Shown here in pieces: positions 23,390 through 35,814 of a DNA stretch of 64,000 bases. The stretch lies in NCBI RefSeq assembly GCF_002994745.2, contig NC_037090.1:124001-188000 (forward strand), written 5' to 3'. Under the pieces are notes generated by a model, which was not told where the DNA came from, searched no databases, and worked only from the letters and a program-made list of their open reading frames with translations. The first letter of the stretch is position 1, and each line of letters begins with the position of its first letter. Origin of the DNA: Rosa chinensis (Eukaryota; Streptophyta; Magnoliopsida; Rosales; Rosaceae). The translations under genes were made by a program, and so were the position numbers.

Positions 23390-26200
23390 GAAAGCTGCAT
23401 ACTCATCCATTCCAACCTCATTATCATCATAACTTTCTTGTTCCCCGTCATCCATATGTTCCTCATTATTCTCATTCTCATTGTCTTGAGTATCATTGTT
23501 ATTCTTTTGACTTCCATTATCATCATTTCGCGGTCTATCTTCCCATATAGTTTCAGCAATAGTAAGCCTTCAAGCATTAGCCTCTACTCTTTGTCTTTGT
23601 TGACTTTGAGAAAGTAGTTCAAAATTCTCATCTTCCATATCTAGATAGGATGAAGATGATGAATCATTTTCTGGTTCAACAGGAAACTCATCCTCAAGAC
23701 ATTTTTTGCGAAGAAAGTTGTGTAGTCCAGCACAAACACCAATTCTACTTGTGTTTGATATGGAAATGGAGGTGCGGTTTGAAAATTGTGAACCGTGATT
23801 TAAAGATACCAAATATCCTCTCAATCACATTCCTCAATGACACATAGCGAAGATTGAACAACTCGCTTGCATTTCAAGGATAGCGACATTGACCACCAAA
23901 ATCTTTAAGATGATATCGACACCTCGTAACAGAGCTAAGAATTGGCGTCGATTAGCAAATCCACAATCCACTACAAAAAATTTACGTAGCAAGATAAAAT
24001 ATTTTAGGGTTAAATACTATTTACTCCATGAACTTTCAGGTAAAAAATAGTTCAGTCCCTTCCCTTTTAATTTCACACGTTTACTCCCTCATCTCTCAAT
24101 TTTGGACCAATAGATCCATTCCGTTACTCTCCGTTCAAAAACTCCGTTAAATTGCTGACGTGGCAGTCATTCCGGAGCAAAATATCTATTATACCCTCAC
24201 TTCCTTTTTTTTTTCCTTAATTTATTAATTTTTCTCTTTTTTATTTTATTTTCTCTCTTTTTTATCTTCTGCTTACCCATTTCCCTTCCTTCATTCTCTC
24301 TCTTCTCCTCCACCTCCATCTTCATCATAAGCTCCATTGTTGAGAGCCTCCAGAAGAGAATGCCCGCAAACCAGGGCGCCCCACCCGTCTCCCAGGGCTC
24401 CTGCCTCAACTAGGCTTCGGCTCTCTAGCGAAGGCTCTTGTCCCTCTCCCTCAAGTTCCAGCCCATCTCCTCCCCGACCATTACCTGGGCCCTACAATGG
24501 TCCAAGTTGGTCTCCTCCATGGGCGAGTACGCCGCCATTAAGAGATGGTGGGACTGGGGCTGAACTTGGGTCCTCTCCAGAATGCCCATCTTCACTCAGG
24601 ATCTGGAGATGAACAAAGAGGAGACAAGATTCTCGGTTCCGACAACAGGGGCAGCTGGCGACAAGTATTCTTCAAGGTCCAGGCCGAGCTTCGGAAGATC
24701 ATGAGCTCTGACAACCTCACCACTCCTCCTCAAACTTATAAGCTGCTGGCGAAAAGGATTCGGGAGCCCAAAACACCACAGCCTCTGTAATTCCAATTTG
24801 AAATTGGAATCATATGGGTCCTCTGAATCTTCACCCGAAAATCCATTTCTTGATCTAAATCATTGTTTGATTCTTTTGTGGTTGATTTGGGGATTTAGGG
24901 TTTCAATTCGGGTTCTTTGGGATTGGGTCTCTATTTGAGTTTGGGGTAATGGTGTTTCTCGGAGAGCTTGCAGTACTAATGGAGGAGAAATTGGTCTGCA
25001 GAAGTGGAAATCAAAAGCGCTATTGTTGAAGCCAAAGTTTCTAGCTCTCTTGCTGAGGTAAGAAAGAAGAGAAGGGAAAAAAAAAATGAAGAAAGAGCTG
25101 GAAGATTGGGTGATTTGATTTTCTGAGGAAGATTGGGAAACAGAAAGATGGGGAGAGAGCTGGAAGAAGAAGAGGTAAAAAAAAAAAGGGTATGAGAGGG
25201 TATAATAGACATTTTGTTGCGAAAGAGATGCCACGTCAGCCACTTAACAACAATTGAACGGGCAAGTTAACGGAATGGACCTATTCCAAAATTGAAAGAT
25301 GAGGGAGTAAACGTGTGAAATTAAAAAGGGAGGGACTAAACTGTTTTTTCTCTGAAAGTTCAGTAAATAAACAGTATTTAACCCAATATTTTAATTAGCA
25401 TGTATACAATAAAATAAGTACTCAAGCTCACCAAACCAACAAACTAATATAAGAGAAATTACTAAATCCTAGCAAACATGATTTTTTTATGAAAAAAGCA
25501 AAAATAATTAATTACCCTGAGGAACTTCAAGTCCATTTCTCCTTGATAAGGCATTATTTAACAATTTTGAATCATGTGACGAACCTTCCCACCCACTTAT
25601 CACATATATGAATTGTAAATCAAAGTCGCAAGCTGACAAAACATTTTGAGACTGAATTCCATGATGATTACGATAGCTGCTTACTTTGCGACCTTTTACC
25701 ATCGCTGGAATATGGGTGCCATCCATTGCACCAATACAATCCTAGAAAAAAAAATTAATAACAAGAAGCTAGCAAAATTTTTATAAAAAATACAATTAAA
25801 AAAATTTAAGCAAACGAACTATATTTAAGCATACTTTAAGATAACTTTGAGGGAAAAAAATACACCTTAAAGTAGGGGTAAAACCTTGTGCTTTCTCTTA
25901 TTTTAGAGGGCATGCAGATCCAAGTTTGATCATCATACGTGGTGCTATAGTGTTCAAGGCCTTCAAAGTTTTGTTGAAGTTTTGACTAGTAGCAAAATGT
26001 GAACGACCAAACATTTTCCGAACATTACCACATCGATCATTGTGGCCTACAATGATTAAGAGCATTGCTAGCATTTCTTCAACACATAATATACCTTGTA
26101 TCTTCCAAAGGTGTACTTTCTCTAATAATCGTACACAACTTTAGAAACACATTTGGATACATTATGTGCAACTCTCAAAAACTTTGTGGGTCTTCTTTCA
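23390..26200 (-). pseudogene. Harbinger (DDE_Tnp_4 type) transposase, broken
   Basis: Minus-strand pieces in the right order: N-terminal CVEEMLAM with GHNDRCGNVRKMFGRSH and FNKTLKALNTIAPRMM (about 26110-25910); the first catalytic region MDGTHIPAMVKGRKVSSYRN with GWEGSSHDSKLLNNAL (25726-25508); then KFFVVDCGFANRRQFLA, SELFNLRYVSLRNVIERIFG and GLHNFLRKKCLEDEFPVEPE (about 23985-23660), with an acidic Asn-rich tail. The DDE residues are visible: Asp in MDGTH, Asp in SHDSK, Glu in VIERIFG. Several stops and frame changes break it, and the Mutator-like element sits between the second and third pieces, apparently in an intron (GTAATT donor after EVPQG). Not functional as it stands. Confidence 0.85.
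24007..25384. mobile_element. Mutator-like element with long terminal repeats and gene-like interior
   Basis: Ends GGGTTAAATACTATTTACTC and its inverse (right end read inward GGGTTAAATACTGTTTATTT) with arms of roughly 200 bp including GTTTACTCCCTCATCT and TGACGTGGCA. Exact 9 bp TSD AATATTTTA at 23998-24006 and 25385-25393. The interior 24320-24790 is GC-rich with coding texture, for example frames reading ITWALQWSKLVSSMGEYAAI and KVQAELRKIMSSDN; I do not recognise the source gene. The pattern fits a Pack-MULE. It lies in the Harbinger transposase pseudogene. Confidence 0.8.
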
Positions 26201-27380
26201 ACAAACCATGTATGTAATGATATCCTTTCTTAGTAATAGGTCGTCGTTTGAGAGGACGATGAATACATTGATGCATCATACTCATAGTCTCTCTTAACAC
26301 AATGATTATTGCCTGAAATGCCATCAATAAATACTTGATTGTTTCATAAAATTCATCTTCAATTTCTTCTTCATCTATTTCTTGTCCCCCTATCTCTTAC
26401 CCATCTATTTCCTCCCCTTGCATTTTTCTACAAGGACACATTTTTCTATGGATTTAAATGGCATAATTATATATATATATATATATATATATGAATTTAA
26501 ATGGCATAATTCTAAAGCTAGAGAGTGTATGCACCAATAGTTGACCACCTCATTTGTGTGCACCTGATCACAAAAACAAGATCTGTAATATTGTTTTCAA
26601 CAGCAACAACATATCTTTGGATGCAAACTAACCCTTGTCGTTCTCATTGGTATAAATAAGGATAACTTGATTAGTTTCTAATAAGGACATCACTCTTTCT
26701 ATAAGCTCAATAGTCGAATACAAAGCCAAACATAAATCTCAGCCTAAAAAAGAAAAATCCCCAAAAGAAGCCAAGTATAATATCTAACCAATTATGCAGA
26801 ATCCAACACATAATACGCAATCTAGGTACATGAAATCCTTGAGCAAATCAAATAAAAACGTCCTTTCAATGTCAAAAAGAAGAATAATATGTCTACATAA
26901 ACGTTCTAACCTGATCAAATTAATAGCCAAAATCATTGCAATCAACATTGAACATGTGTATCAAAAATACCTTTTTATGATTTCCACAAGATTCACAGGT
27001 TAAGGTCAGCTCCAAATAAGTTCGTCTTCTCAAGTCAGATCTTCTTCTCTCTTTGACGTCTTTTCATCTTCAGAATGCAAGAGGAAAAAAACAAAAAAGA
27101 AGACTTCAAAATCTCACGTCTAGAGGGTAGATTTCTGATAGGGTTTGGTATTTATACCAAGCACCCTAGAATCCTACAAGATCAAGCATCTAACAAAATC
27201 TTTCAAAATCGTTGGGCTTTTGAATACCACTAGATTTAAACGGATTTTTTTAAAATCTTGATTGAATACCACAGGATTTTAAAGGATTTTTTAAAATCTT
27301 GATTGAATACCACAAGATTTTAAAGGACTCTTAAAATATAAGACAATCCTATAAACTCCTAATTGAATAAACCCCCCTAA

Positions 27381-27873
27381 ATGGAGAATGTTGTAACTAA
27401 AAAAAATGGGAGAAGAAAATAGGGAAAAAGTAAAAAAAAAAAAAAAGGGGCAAGATTTGCTTTTAAGAGAAGAAGTTTTTAAGAAAATAAGAAATACTAA
27501 TAGGAAAACCTATAGAAAATGTGGTCACAAAAGAAGTAAAAAAAAAGGAGGATAAAATGGGAAAAAGACCAAGAAAAAAAGGGAAAAAAAAAGAGAGGAA
27601 GAGCAAAATAACCCATCGCTTTGCCAACTGAACCAAAGCCAAATTCATGGAAAGTTAGCACACTTATATATACAATCTAAATTATTCTAAGAATTTTGGG
27701 TTGGGCTATAACCCAATTAAGTAGCCCTTCACTTGGTTACGCCATTGCTTCATTTATAGAGTGCATGCATGTCATAATTTAATTTAAGGTGGTAGTGAGT
27801 ACAAAAGTATGATATGTAAATGGTATGGTTAATACTAGCTAGCTAGTAATAATTAGTCAGCTAGCCAGCTACC
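27381..27873. other. Purine-rich stretch between elements
   Basis: A-rich and GA-rich sequence (27390-27600) followed by ordinary AT-rich DNA. The bases just right of the Harbinger element (AAATGGAGAATG) were once contiguous with the FT 3' flank. No gene. Confidence 0.45.
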
Positions 27874-27961
27874 TTAGAGCATCTCCAACAATAGAATTTA
27901 TTTTTTAGTTAAATTTAGCTAAACTTGTGAATTATAGCTATTGATTTAACAATGTTGCTCC

Positions 27962-28124
27962 TGTTATAAAGTAGAGAGAATATGAAGAGAGAATAGTAGG
28001 GAGGAAGTAGAAGTATTTCATTCAGTCTCATTAGCCTCCTTTATATAGAGGTAGGGTTTACATCAAAGTACACAACTAATGAGTATTTACGTGGACAGCC
28101 ATATAGATAATAATATTTACAACA
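27962..28124 (-). repeat. 3' LTR of the copia element
   Basis: 163 bp. Differs from the other LTR (32977) mainly by an extra 13 bp (TATGAAGAGAGAA) near its left end, a short tandem-like insertion. The otherwise close identity of the two LTRs suggests a fairly recent insertion. Confidence 0.88.
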
Positions 28125-28899
28125 CTCCCCCTTGGATGTCCACCAATGAATGATGATATTGGACGCGCTTATTGTTGCCTCGTTAAAAACCTTGCCATGT
28201 AACAAAAACCCAGTGGGACAAAAATAACCCTGGTCAAAGGACAAAAAGAGCACAACGCGCATATGTCCTAGGTAGCATGCTTCTGGATGCTCCCCCTGAT
28301 GAGAATCTCCCCCTGATCGTTGCAAGCCTTAATTATGTGTGCGATAAGCTACATGTACTATGTATAGTGGTTTGATGTGTCTATCACTGATGTGAGACCA
28401 CGTGTGCTTTGCATATAGGGGCTCATCACAAATTTTCATACCTGAAAAGGTTAAGCAATACCAACAAAGCTAGATGATTGTCAATAAGCCTTACCTCATA
28501 TGATAAGGTTAGAAATAATCTCATATGCTCAAATTCATACACAAAGTAATAGCTAAACAATATAAAGAAATTGACACATTTAACTTTGTATAGTTTAAAA
28601 CATTGAAAAAATCATCATGGCATACCTAGCCATACACATCAATATCTTTGTGTATTGATATGTCTCATATAAGCTTCTTCAAGAGCTCTAAATAATTCAT
28701 AACTTTGCGAAAGTTAGAATATGTTGCAACATTATATTCATAATTCGAATTCAATAGTAGTCTCTTCATAGTACCCATTAAGGCAATTTAGATCTCGTTG
28801 ACTAGAACGAAATGAGTACATATGAGCTAGCTTTAGACTCTTTGATTCCATAAGTGAGCTTTAGGCTCTTTCAACCTTTCATGAACTTGAATTATTCAT

Positions 28900-29650
28900 G
28901 TATTTGAATCCCTTAAGGATTTGATAAGCAATACGTTTATTATGACACTTTTCTTTTGAGATTATGCTTTTAACAATGTATCTTTAAGATCTTCATAATA
29001 TACGATGACAACGTGCCATAAATCTCTCGTTAATATAACAGCTATATGTAACACTGTACTTATAGAAAATTGTCATTCGTATAAGGGAAGATATTCATAA
29101 TCTCATGTCTCGATAAATAGACATTGTGTCATAGTGATTTATCTTCACTTTTGATAAATACCATTTTGTACCATGTAGGGTTAAAGGTCCAAGAATTCCA
29201 TCACGTTTCAAATATCCAATTTCATTGGAATTGCCTCTTTCCAATTTGGCCAATAATATACTTTGTCGACATTCATAATGAAACGTGGTATAGCGTCAAT
29301 ACAAGCCTTAATGATTTTTGGTAGCTTCCAAATGTAAATTATCATCGATGATCATTAATCATAGATCCCACACATTCTTATATGCATGCATTAGCTATAA
29401 TAAGCTTATTGATATTGGGTACCCATGCCACTTCTGGGGCATACATTGTCACTTCCAGGACAATCATCTCTCATAGATGAATTATGTAGAATGTGGATCT
29501 TTTTACGTATAATCTCATGTCGAGCACTATAGGGCTTGTATGATCTTCCCTTTTTTTGAGCTTAAAACTTTAGACCTGGTGGATATAATCCACACAAATT
29601 CACGCCATTCTTTTAATAACATTAGTTTTCTCTCCCCCTAATGGCGGGGA
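28900..29650 (-). pseudogene. Decayed copia pol fragment
   Basis: Minus-strand frames near 29270-29150 read WKEAIPMKL, then after a stop KRDGILGPLTLHGTKWYLSK, which fits the start of the copia reverse transcriptase (WKEAI..EL.SL.KR.VFGP......KW). Stops and frame changes are frequent and no complete integrase or RT domain can be traced. Confidence 0.55.
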
Positions 29651-30229
29651 TACTTTCTTATTTTGACCACTTGTAAACATGTTTTTGATAATATCACTTC
29701 CTTAGAGTGAAGAAATTTATTGGTTGGTGGCGAACCCATACCAAGTTTAGGTCAAAAACATTTAGTTTATGAGCATAAACTATACTGATAAATAGTCTCA
29801 CCAAGACATCAGCGATTTTACAAGGGACCAACATTGGTCTATGTCATTCTTTTCAAAGGACCATATCATTTGGACCAACATGTCTGCTACCATGCATAGT
29901 TGGTCTAGATTGTCTATGCAATCATGTTATGCTTTAAGGATTTTAATCCAAGTAAATTCTTTTGCAAGGAATATCATTATCACTTTAGGTACAAAGCTCA
30001 AAATGAGACATGGTGGAAAAGTCTCACACCAATTCATATTGTTCTTCAGGAACAATATTTCTCCCCCTTATGGCAGGAGGATTGTCTCATTAAAGTGACA
30101 ACTCGCAAATATGTGGTAAAGAAACAATTTGATTGTGAGTAAGGTTAGCAGTCAACAAAACTTGTAAGTGATTCCATGCAACATGGCCAACAAAGATGAC
30201 ATAACTGGTCAAGCCAAAATAGTGTATTT

Positions 30230-32345
30230 GGTTCAATGAACTTCTGGTTCATGACATTATATGTGTAATCGAAGCTTCAGGTTCGAATATTTTTCCTATG
30301 AACTGCAAGTTCTAAGATTTCGTAATTTGAACTTCGGGTTCAAATAAATTTGGTGCTCGAAACTTCAGGCTCGAGGTGACTAAAGTGAATCTTCAAGTTC
30401 ACTTTTAACTAATTTATATTTTATACTCAAAGCTTCGGGTTTGAGTTTTACTGTTAGAACTTCAAGTTCTGCTATGAAATTTTGAACTTCTGGTTCAAAA
30501 TTATTACACTCAAAATTCATATGTTCGAAGTATAGGACTGCTGGTCCGTATGAGTAACAAAAAAAAAAAAAATTTAAAAGATAAGTACTGTAATGTAAGT
30601 ACATAAAAAAATAGGAAACTTGCAGGGAAACAGATAGATAATGGAATATATTTTACAGTTGAAACTTCTGGTTCCTTGAATGAAGAAAATACACAGAACT
30701 TCTGGTCTGCTTAACTTCACAAATATGATAATTTTTTTTTCCTCTAATCACACAAGAACATAATTTTATCTTGTGGAGAACGTAGCTTCTAGCTTTACAT
30801 TCAAAATTGAACTCCAAATTCACATTGTCGTGCGGAGGAGGGAACCCCAATTCCAAACATTTTTGAGGAACTTCCGGCCCTCTTATAATTATTGGGGATA
30901 AAAAAAAATATGTGAGTTCATATACTCATTGTATAGCTCTGAGGATCTTCTGGCCCTCATAATTGCATAAATTCTGAAGAGCTTCATGTCACAATTTTCC
31001 AATTTACATTTCATGATCCTAGAGGAACTTCAGGTCCCCATATGATCAGGGATCAAGCAACATGCGATTTTGATCATTGTATAATTCTGAGGAACTTCTG
31101 TCCCTTCATTTCACAATTTGGAATATGTAACTCTTGAGGAACTTCAGGCCCTCTGTAATCGAATCAAGAGACTTCAGGTCTCGATCTATTTTGATTACAA
31201 AATTCACAAGTAGATATAGGTGTGAGTTCACCATATCAATTTTCCAGATTGAAAGAAAGAAGAAGGTGAATCAAAAGGTCAAAATAGATAAATACATACC
31301 TGAAGCTCTTTCAATTAAAAGACTAATATATGCCCAGATCATATATATGCATAGAATTGTGTAACTAGATAAGTTTTTCCCTTAAAAATTATACAAACTG
31401 GAGCATGCCAAAATGTTATGTCCTGCAAGACAATAATTAATCATAGTAATGACGTCCTCAGGACTAACAGTGCTATAAAGCCAATACTTTATATATTGAA
31501 TATTACAAATCCATTAATTTGCTGTAAATCAAATTGAAAAACATCACCCAGTGGCCTTTCGTTATGAAAAATTTGGCATATAAAGAAAGGAAACATATAG
31601 GCAATTATCAAAGTTTAGCAAAAGAAGCATGCAGCAGATGAATTCAAACTATAAGATTAAGAAGCAACAGAGTAGTCAAAGTAAATAAATGGAGACCACC
31701 CATTCCATCACAAGTCCCAAACCAAGACCACCATGAATCTTTAACAAACCGATCAAGGCCAATTATTATTGGTAAATTTGAAAAATGCGCATCGATATGA
31801 AAACAGATTCAAAAAAGAAACGATGCAAGTGGTATGTGCAATAGAAATACGTGATCATGTCAAGAACAAAATTGGGAGATTAACTTCCACATCGCACAGT
31901 GAATGAAGATATTAAACTCATAGATCAAAGTTAAGGTCAAAAGCAACAAGGCTGCACCAAAAACTTTAAGATCATCATGGAGTCTAAAAAAAATAGATCA
32001 AGGGCCCAAGACAGGTAGTTCTTGCCAGAGATGTCAAGGGCGACAAAATCCAATTTTGCCAAATTCGTCATCTTCCTGCCACAATGAAGATGAGGTATGT
32101 TAGGATCCATGTATAGTGTTAGAACTACAGGTTCTTAACAAATAAGTAATCAATATCGAAACTTCAGGTTCGAAAAAAAATGAACATTGGATCGCAATTA
32201 TATACACGAAGCTTCAGGTTCGTGGTCTTATTATTAGAACTTCAGGTTCTAAAATTCCGTATTTTTGAAATTCGGGTTCAAACGGATATGTACTCGAAAC
32301 TTCTTGCTCGAGTAGCAGTAGTGAAACTTCAGGTTCACTTGTATT
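30230..32345. repeat. Palindromic minisatellite in the copia leader
   Basis: Dozens of degenerate copies of GAACTTCAGGTTC and near variants (GAAGCTTCAGGTTCG, CGAAACTTCAGGCTCG, GAGGAACTTCAGGTCC), spaced about 30-60 bp in two clusters (30230-31170 and 32115-32345). Each unit is close to its own reverse complement because GAAC and GTTC flank it. No open frame spans the region. Confidence 0.8.
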
Positions 32346-32976
32346 ATGAATATTAAGTATGTTTAATTGATAAAACATATAAGATCATTTTAATTAAATA
32401 AATATCATATATGCTATAAGGAATGAAACAGCAAAAATATATCCATTATGTTAACAACCCCTCATATATATATATATATATATGTATATGTATATGTATA
32501 TGTATACAGGAACTTGCGATTAGATAATCATATGAAACCATATATATATTAAAGTGCGATTATAGAATCATAGCTAGTAAACTATATATATATGCTTGCC
32601 AATAGTTTGCAACCAACTAGAGTACGATAAAGGAACATGTTTGTGAGGCAGGATATATTAAACTATATATATATATATATAGAATTGCAGAAGCACAAAA
32701 AAAATAAAACATTCCATAAACCCTACTGAAGCAACTGCAATAAGGCGCCGCCCACATTTTGTTTAATATGTTGCCGTATATAAAAAAAATAAGTCAAAAA
32801 ATAAACAAAACGTTGATATGATGCCGTATATCTCCATAAACCTTAATATGCATAATTGATATAGATTATAAATAAACTCATAGATCATGAGTTATAGTTA
32901 AGAGCAACAACGTTGCACTATAAACTTGTAGATCATCATAGAGTTTTAAGAAAAATAGCAGAGCGTGCTGATAACG

Positions 32977-33126
32977 TGTTATAAAGTAGAGAGAATAGTA
33001 GGGAGGAAGTAGAAGTATTTCATTCAGTCTCATTAGCCTCCTTTATATAGAGGTAGGGTTTACATCAAAGTACACAACTAATGAGTATTTACGTGGACAG
33101 CCATATAGATAATAATATTTACAACA
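32977..33126 (-). repeat. 5' LTR of the copia element
   Basis: 150 bp, TGTTATAAAG...TTTACAACA. Adjacent on its left is the primer-binding-like sequence, seen on the plus strand as GCAGAGCGTGCTGATAACG. Confidence 0.88.
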
Positions 33127-33630
33127 GCTCCATCAATGATAGCTATTTGTAATTGATATATTATGTTTCATCGAATCATAAACTGACATGTGGACAAAAG
33201 AGGAGAGAGAAATATAACTTTTGCTTTAGCTATGTAGGATTCTCTAGCTAAATATAGCTAGCCAATTTAGCTAAAGTTAAATATAGCTAAGCTATAGCTA
33301 GTCTGTTGGAGCTGAATTTTGCTTCAAAAATAGTTAAATATAGCTAAAAATTAAATTTAGCTACTCTGTTGGAGATGCTTATCTAGTGATCGATCTCAAG
33401 ATATGTGTAAAATCAGGGGATATGTATGTATCCATAAGTAGCTAGTGCAGGAACTCGCTAGCTTGTAACAACTAGTGCGTGCTTGTACCTAGGCTCGATC
33501 GGATTAGGTTAGCTAGCCTATCTAGCGATGCCACTACTCTTAATGAAGTTGTATTAAAAACGAAATTAAACATGGGGTGTAAATTGTCTAAAGACAATTA
33601 CAATGTGGCTAAAAATATCAATAATAATAA

Positions 33631-35513
33631 GGGTCCTTAACCCAAAACACAAAATTGAACAAATGTATTCTGACTTACCCCATCAACAAAATTTTATTCC
33701 TACTAACCCAATTTAAAGTAAAATCACTACTCTGTATCCTCTCTCTCGAGACGCTGTCTCTCTCTCTTCCTCCGGCGCTCAACCCAGGTCGTCTCTCTCT
33801 CCCCTACTGACCTCCTGCGCTCAACCTAGGCCCTCCGGCGACTTAGACCACAACCTCAGACCGCTAGAATGCTAGATCTCTACTTGCATCTCCCAACGCT
33901 GTCAATTGCATAACCAACTTCCATAGCAAAATTGACGTCGTCGGGTCAGGTTCCATCCGGTTTAGGGACCTCCGGCGAAAGTTTCAGGGCGACATGGCCG
34001 GCTACCTCCAACTGCGTCGAGTACAGCCTTGGGCTCTCCGAAAGCTGTCATTTCAGCCTCGGACTCCAGTGATCTGTCATGGCGAGATTTGTGGTCGTGG
34101 GAGCGATCTGGCTTCCAATCACTATCCGATCGAGCACGATGTTGGCAATGATGGTCACTGGAAGCATCGCTGCAGCTGTGATACTTGTGATGCCAGGTGA
34201 TTGCGTGCTCGATTTCTCTTTCTCCAACAACTCAGGTCTAGGGATGGCAATGGGGCGGGTTGGGGATGGGGATCACAATACCATCCCCATTCTCGGGGTA
34301 ATTCTTCACCCCCATCCCCGCCCCAATCCCCAATAAAAATATATTGGGGATTCCTCGTCCCTATCCCCACTGGGGACGAAGTCTCCAAACCCGCCCCAAA
34401 TCCCCAATAAGAATTTAAAAAATAGAATAATTTTTTTTCTCACATTGCCTTTTTAAAAATCAAAATCTACAACAAGTAAAATTAAAACATGATTAAATTC
34501 ATAAATCATAATTTGGTGAGTGCAAAAGTCAAACACCATTAAAGTAAAGTAGTAAATGTATATATTTGTGATTTATATTATAATATATATATATATATAT
34601 ATATGTATATATCATTGGGGCGGGTTTGGGGATGGAGATTATAATACCATCCCCGCCCCATCCCCGATCTTAGATACCGGGGATTGGGGATCCCCATCTC
34701 CATTCCCCATTTGTCCCCGAATTCTCCCCCCATTTGGGGCGGGTATCCAATGGAGCTCCGCCCTGCTGGGGATTTTTGCCATCCCTACTCAGGTCTCGAT
34801 TTGTCGACGTGGGTGCCCAAATCATTTTTTTTTGGTAAAATGTGGGCAGAAAGATGAGAAGGAAAGAAAAAAAGAAGAAAAAAAATTTATTATTGTAATA
34901 AAGGTTTATTGGGGGGTAAGAAACTTTTATTGCCCCGCCCCCCCAATAAAAGGTTTTGAATTGACGTAATCTTCTCATTTTCTTCTTCAATCAAAGTTTT
35001 ATTTGTCTAATTTTAGGGAGATTAGTTTCCATTCCCCGCAATAAAGGTTTATATGGGGGGAAGCAATAAACCTCTCCAGTGACCTATAAGATCTACGACG
35101 ACTTCTGGCAAGGTTTTATAAATTTTTATTGCCCCCAATAAACATTAATTGGGGGAAAATAAATGGTTATTAGTGGAGCAATAAACCTCTATGGTGACCT
35201 ATGAGATCTCCGACGACCTCTTTGGAGACTTCCGGTGAGGTTTTCAGAGAAGTCCGGAGGCCGGCGACCGGTGACCATAATCTAGTGAAGTTCCCTACAA
35301 CTTCTCTCTCTATGTAACAAAGGGGTGAGAGCTCTCTCTATGTAACACAAGGGTGAGAGCAAAATAATCTTAAAAAAGTAAAAAAAAAAAAAAACTCAAT
35401 TGGGTTTTAGGGAAGACCTTATTAGAGTCTTTATGGGTAAGTGGGAAAAAAAATAAGTGGGTGGTGTAAGGGAGAAAAATGTCCATAGAATTAGGGCAAA
35501 TGGTCAAAACCCT
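33631..35513. mobile_element. Non-autonomous Mutator-like element, copy B
   Basis: Left end GGGTCCTTAACCCAAAACAC, right end read inward AGGGTTTTGACCATTTGCCC. Flanks TAATAATAA at 33622-33630 and 35514-35522 form an exact 9 bp duplication, though in low-complexity sequence. Inside: CT-rich and GC-rich gene-like DNA (33730-34230), a nested hAT (34239-34787), the CAATAA ladder (34908-35190) and a CCGG-rich block (35225-35275). TIR motifs CTTACCC and GACCAT(TT) relate it to copies A and C. Confidence 0.6.
34239..34787. mobile_element. Non-autonomous hAT element nested in copy B
   Basis: 12 bp perfect terminal inverted repeats TAGGGATGGCAA, subterminal GGGGCGGG/CCCCGCCC runs, and an exact 8 bp TSD CTCAGGTC (34231-34238 and 34788-34795). 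549 bp, no transposase; an (AT)n tract lies at about 34581-34605. Confidence 0.92.
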
Positions 35514-35814
35514 TAATAATAAAGGTATTGTTTATAGCAGTATGATTTTTCATTATATGTTTATTAATGATGCTTTAACTGAATATGTTAGAATTAGGTT
35601 AAACAATTGCTGCGCACGCACAGATCTTCAAAGCAATGTAAATCGTCAATTAATTAACTAGCATAGTTTTTCCTTTCCTTTGTCGTCTTTCAGTAAAAAC
35701 AATATTATTAAAAAAATAATATATATATATATATATATAAACACACACACACACAGAGACACAGAAACACACACAAAGTGGCAGATCTAGGATTTGAAAA
35801 TGGGACAGGCTACA

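Larger units (their letters stand above)
19490..27377 (-). mobile_element. PIF/Harbinger element directly downstream of FT, with nested insertions
   Basis: The left terminus is GAGGTGTGTTCAATTCAGAT and the right terminus, read inward, GGGGGGTTTATTCAATTAGG; this is the GGGNGTNTATTCAATT-type end of plant Harbinger elements. TAA flanks both ends (19487-19489 and 27378-27380), the 3 bp duplication expected of the superfamily. A decayed DDE transposase lies inside on the minus strand. The 7.9 kb span includes a LINE remnant (19669-23142) that itself contains a solo LTR (20258-22892), and a Mutator-like element (24007-25384); without these about 3 kb remains. The left edge is 84 bp from the FT stop codon. 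Confidence 0.8.
27962..33126 (-). mobile_element. Ty1/copia-type LTR retrotransposon, degenerate
   Basis: Two LTRs (27962-28124 and 32977-33126) of about 150-163 bp start TGTTATAAAGTAGAGAG and end TTTACAACA; TSD GCTCC at 27957-27961 and 33127-33131 is exact. On the minus strand the primer-binding region after the 5' LTR reads CGTTATCAGCACGCTCTGC (copia style), and a purine tract CCAAGGGGGAG precedes the 3' LTR. So the element points leftward. Between lie a leader of about 2.1 kb or more of short palindromic repeats and a decayed pol part. At 5.2 kb with stops throughout, it is not autonomous. Confidence 0.88.
27877..33378. repeat. Tourist-like MITE, split by a copia element
   Basis: Left end GAGCATCTCCAACAATAG, right end (inverted) CTGTTGGAGATGC, with TTA on both sides (27874-27876 and 33379-33381). 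Outside the copia insertion only about 330 bp remains (27877-27961 and 33132-33378), rich in TAGCTAAATTTAGCTA-type repeats. Same family as 15774, 39189 and 47024. Confidence 0.75.

Noticed and set aside
30230..32345. CRISPR-like array of regularly spaced repeats
   Set aside because: Units are degenerate and palindromic, spacing is irregular, and they sit inside a copia element in a plant genome.
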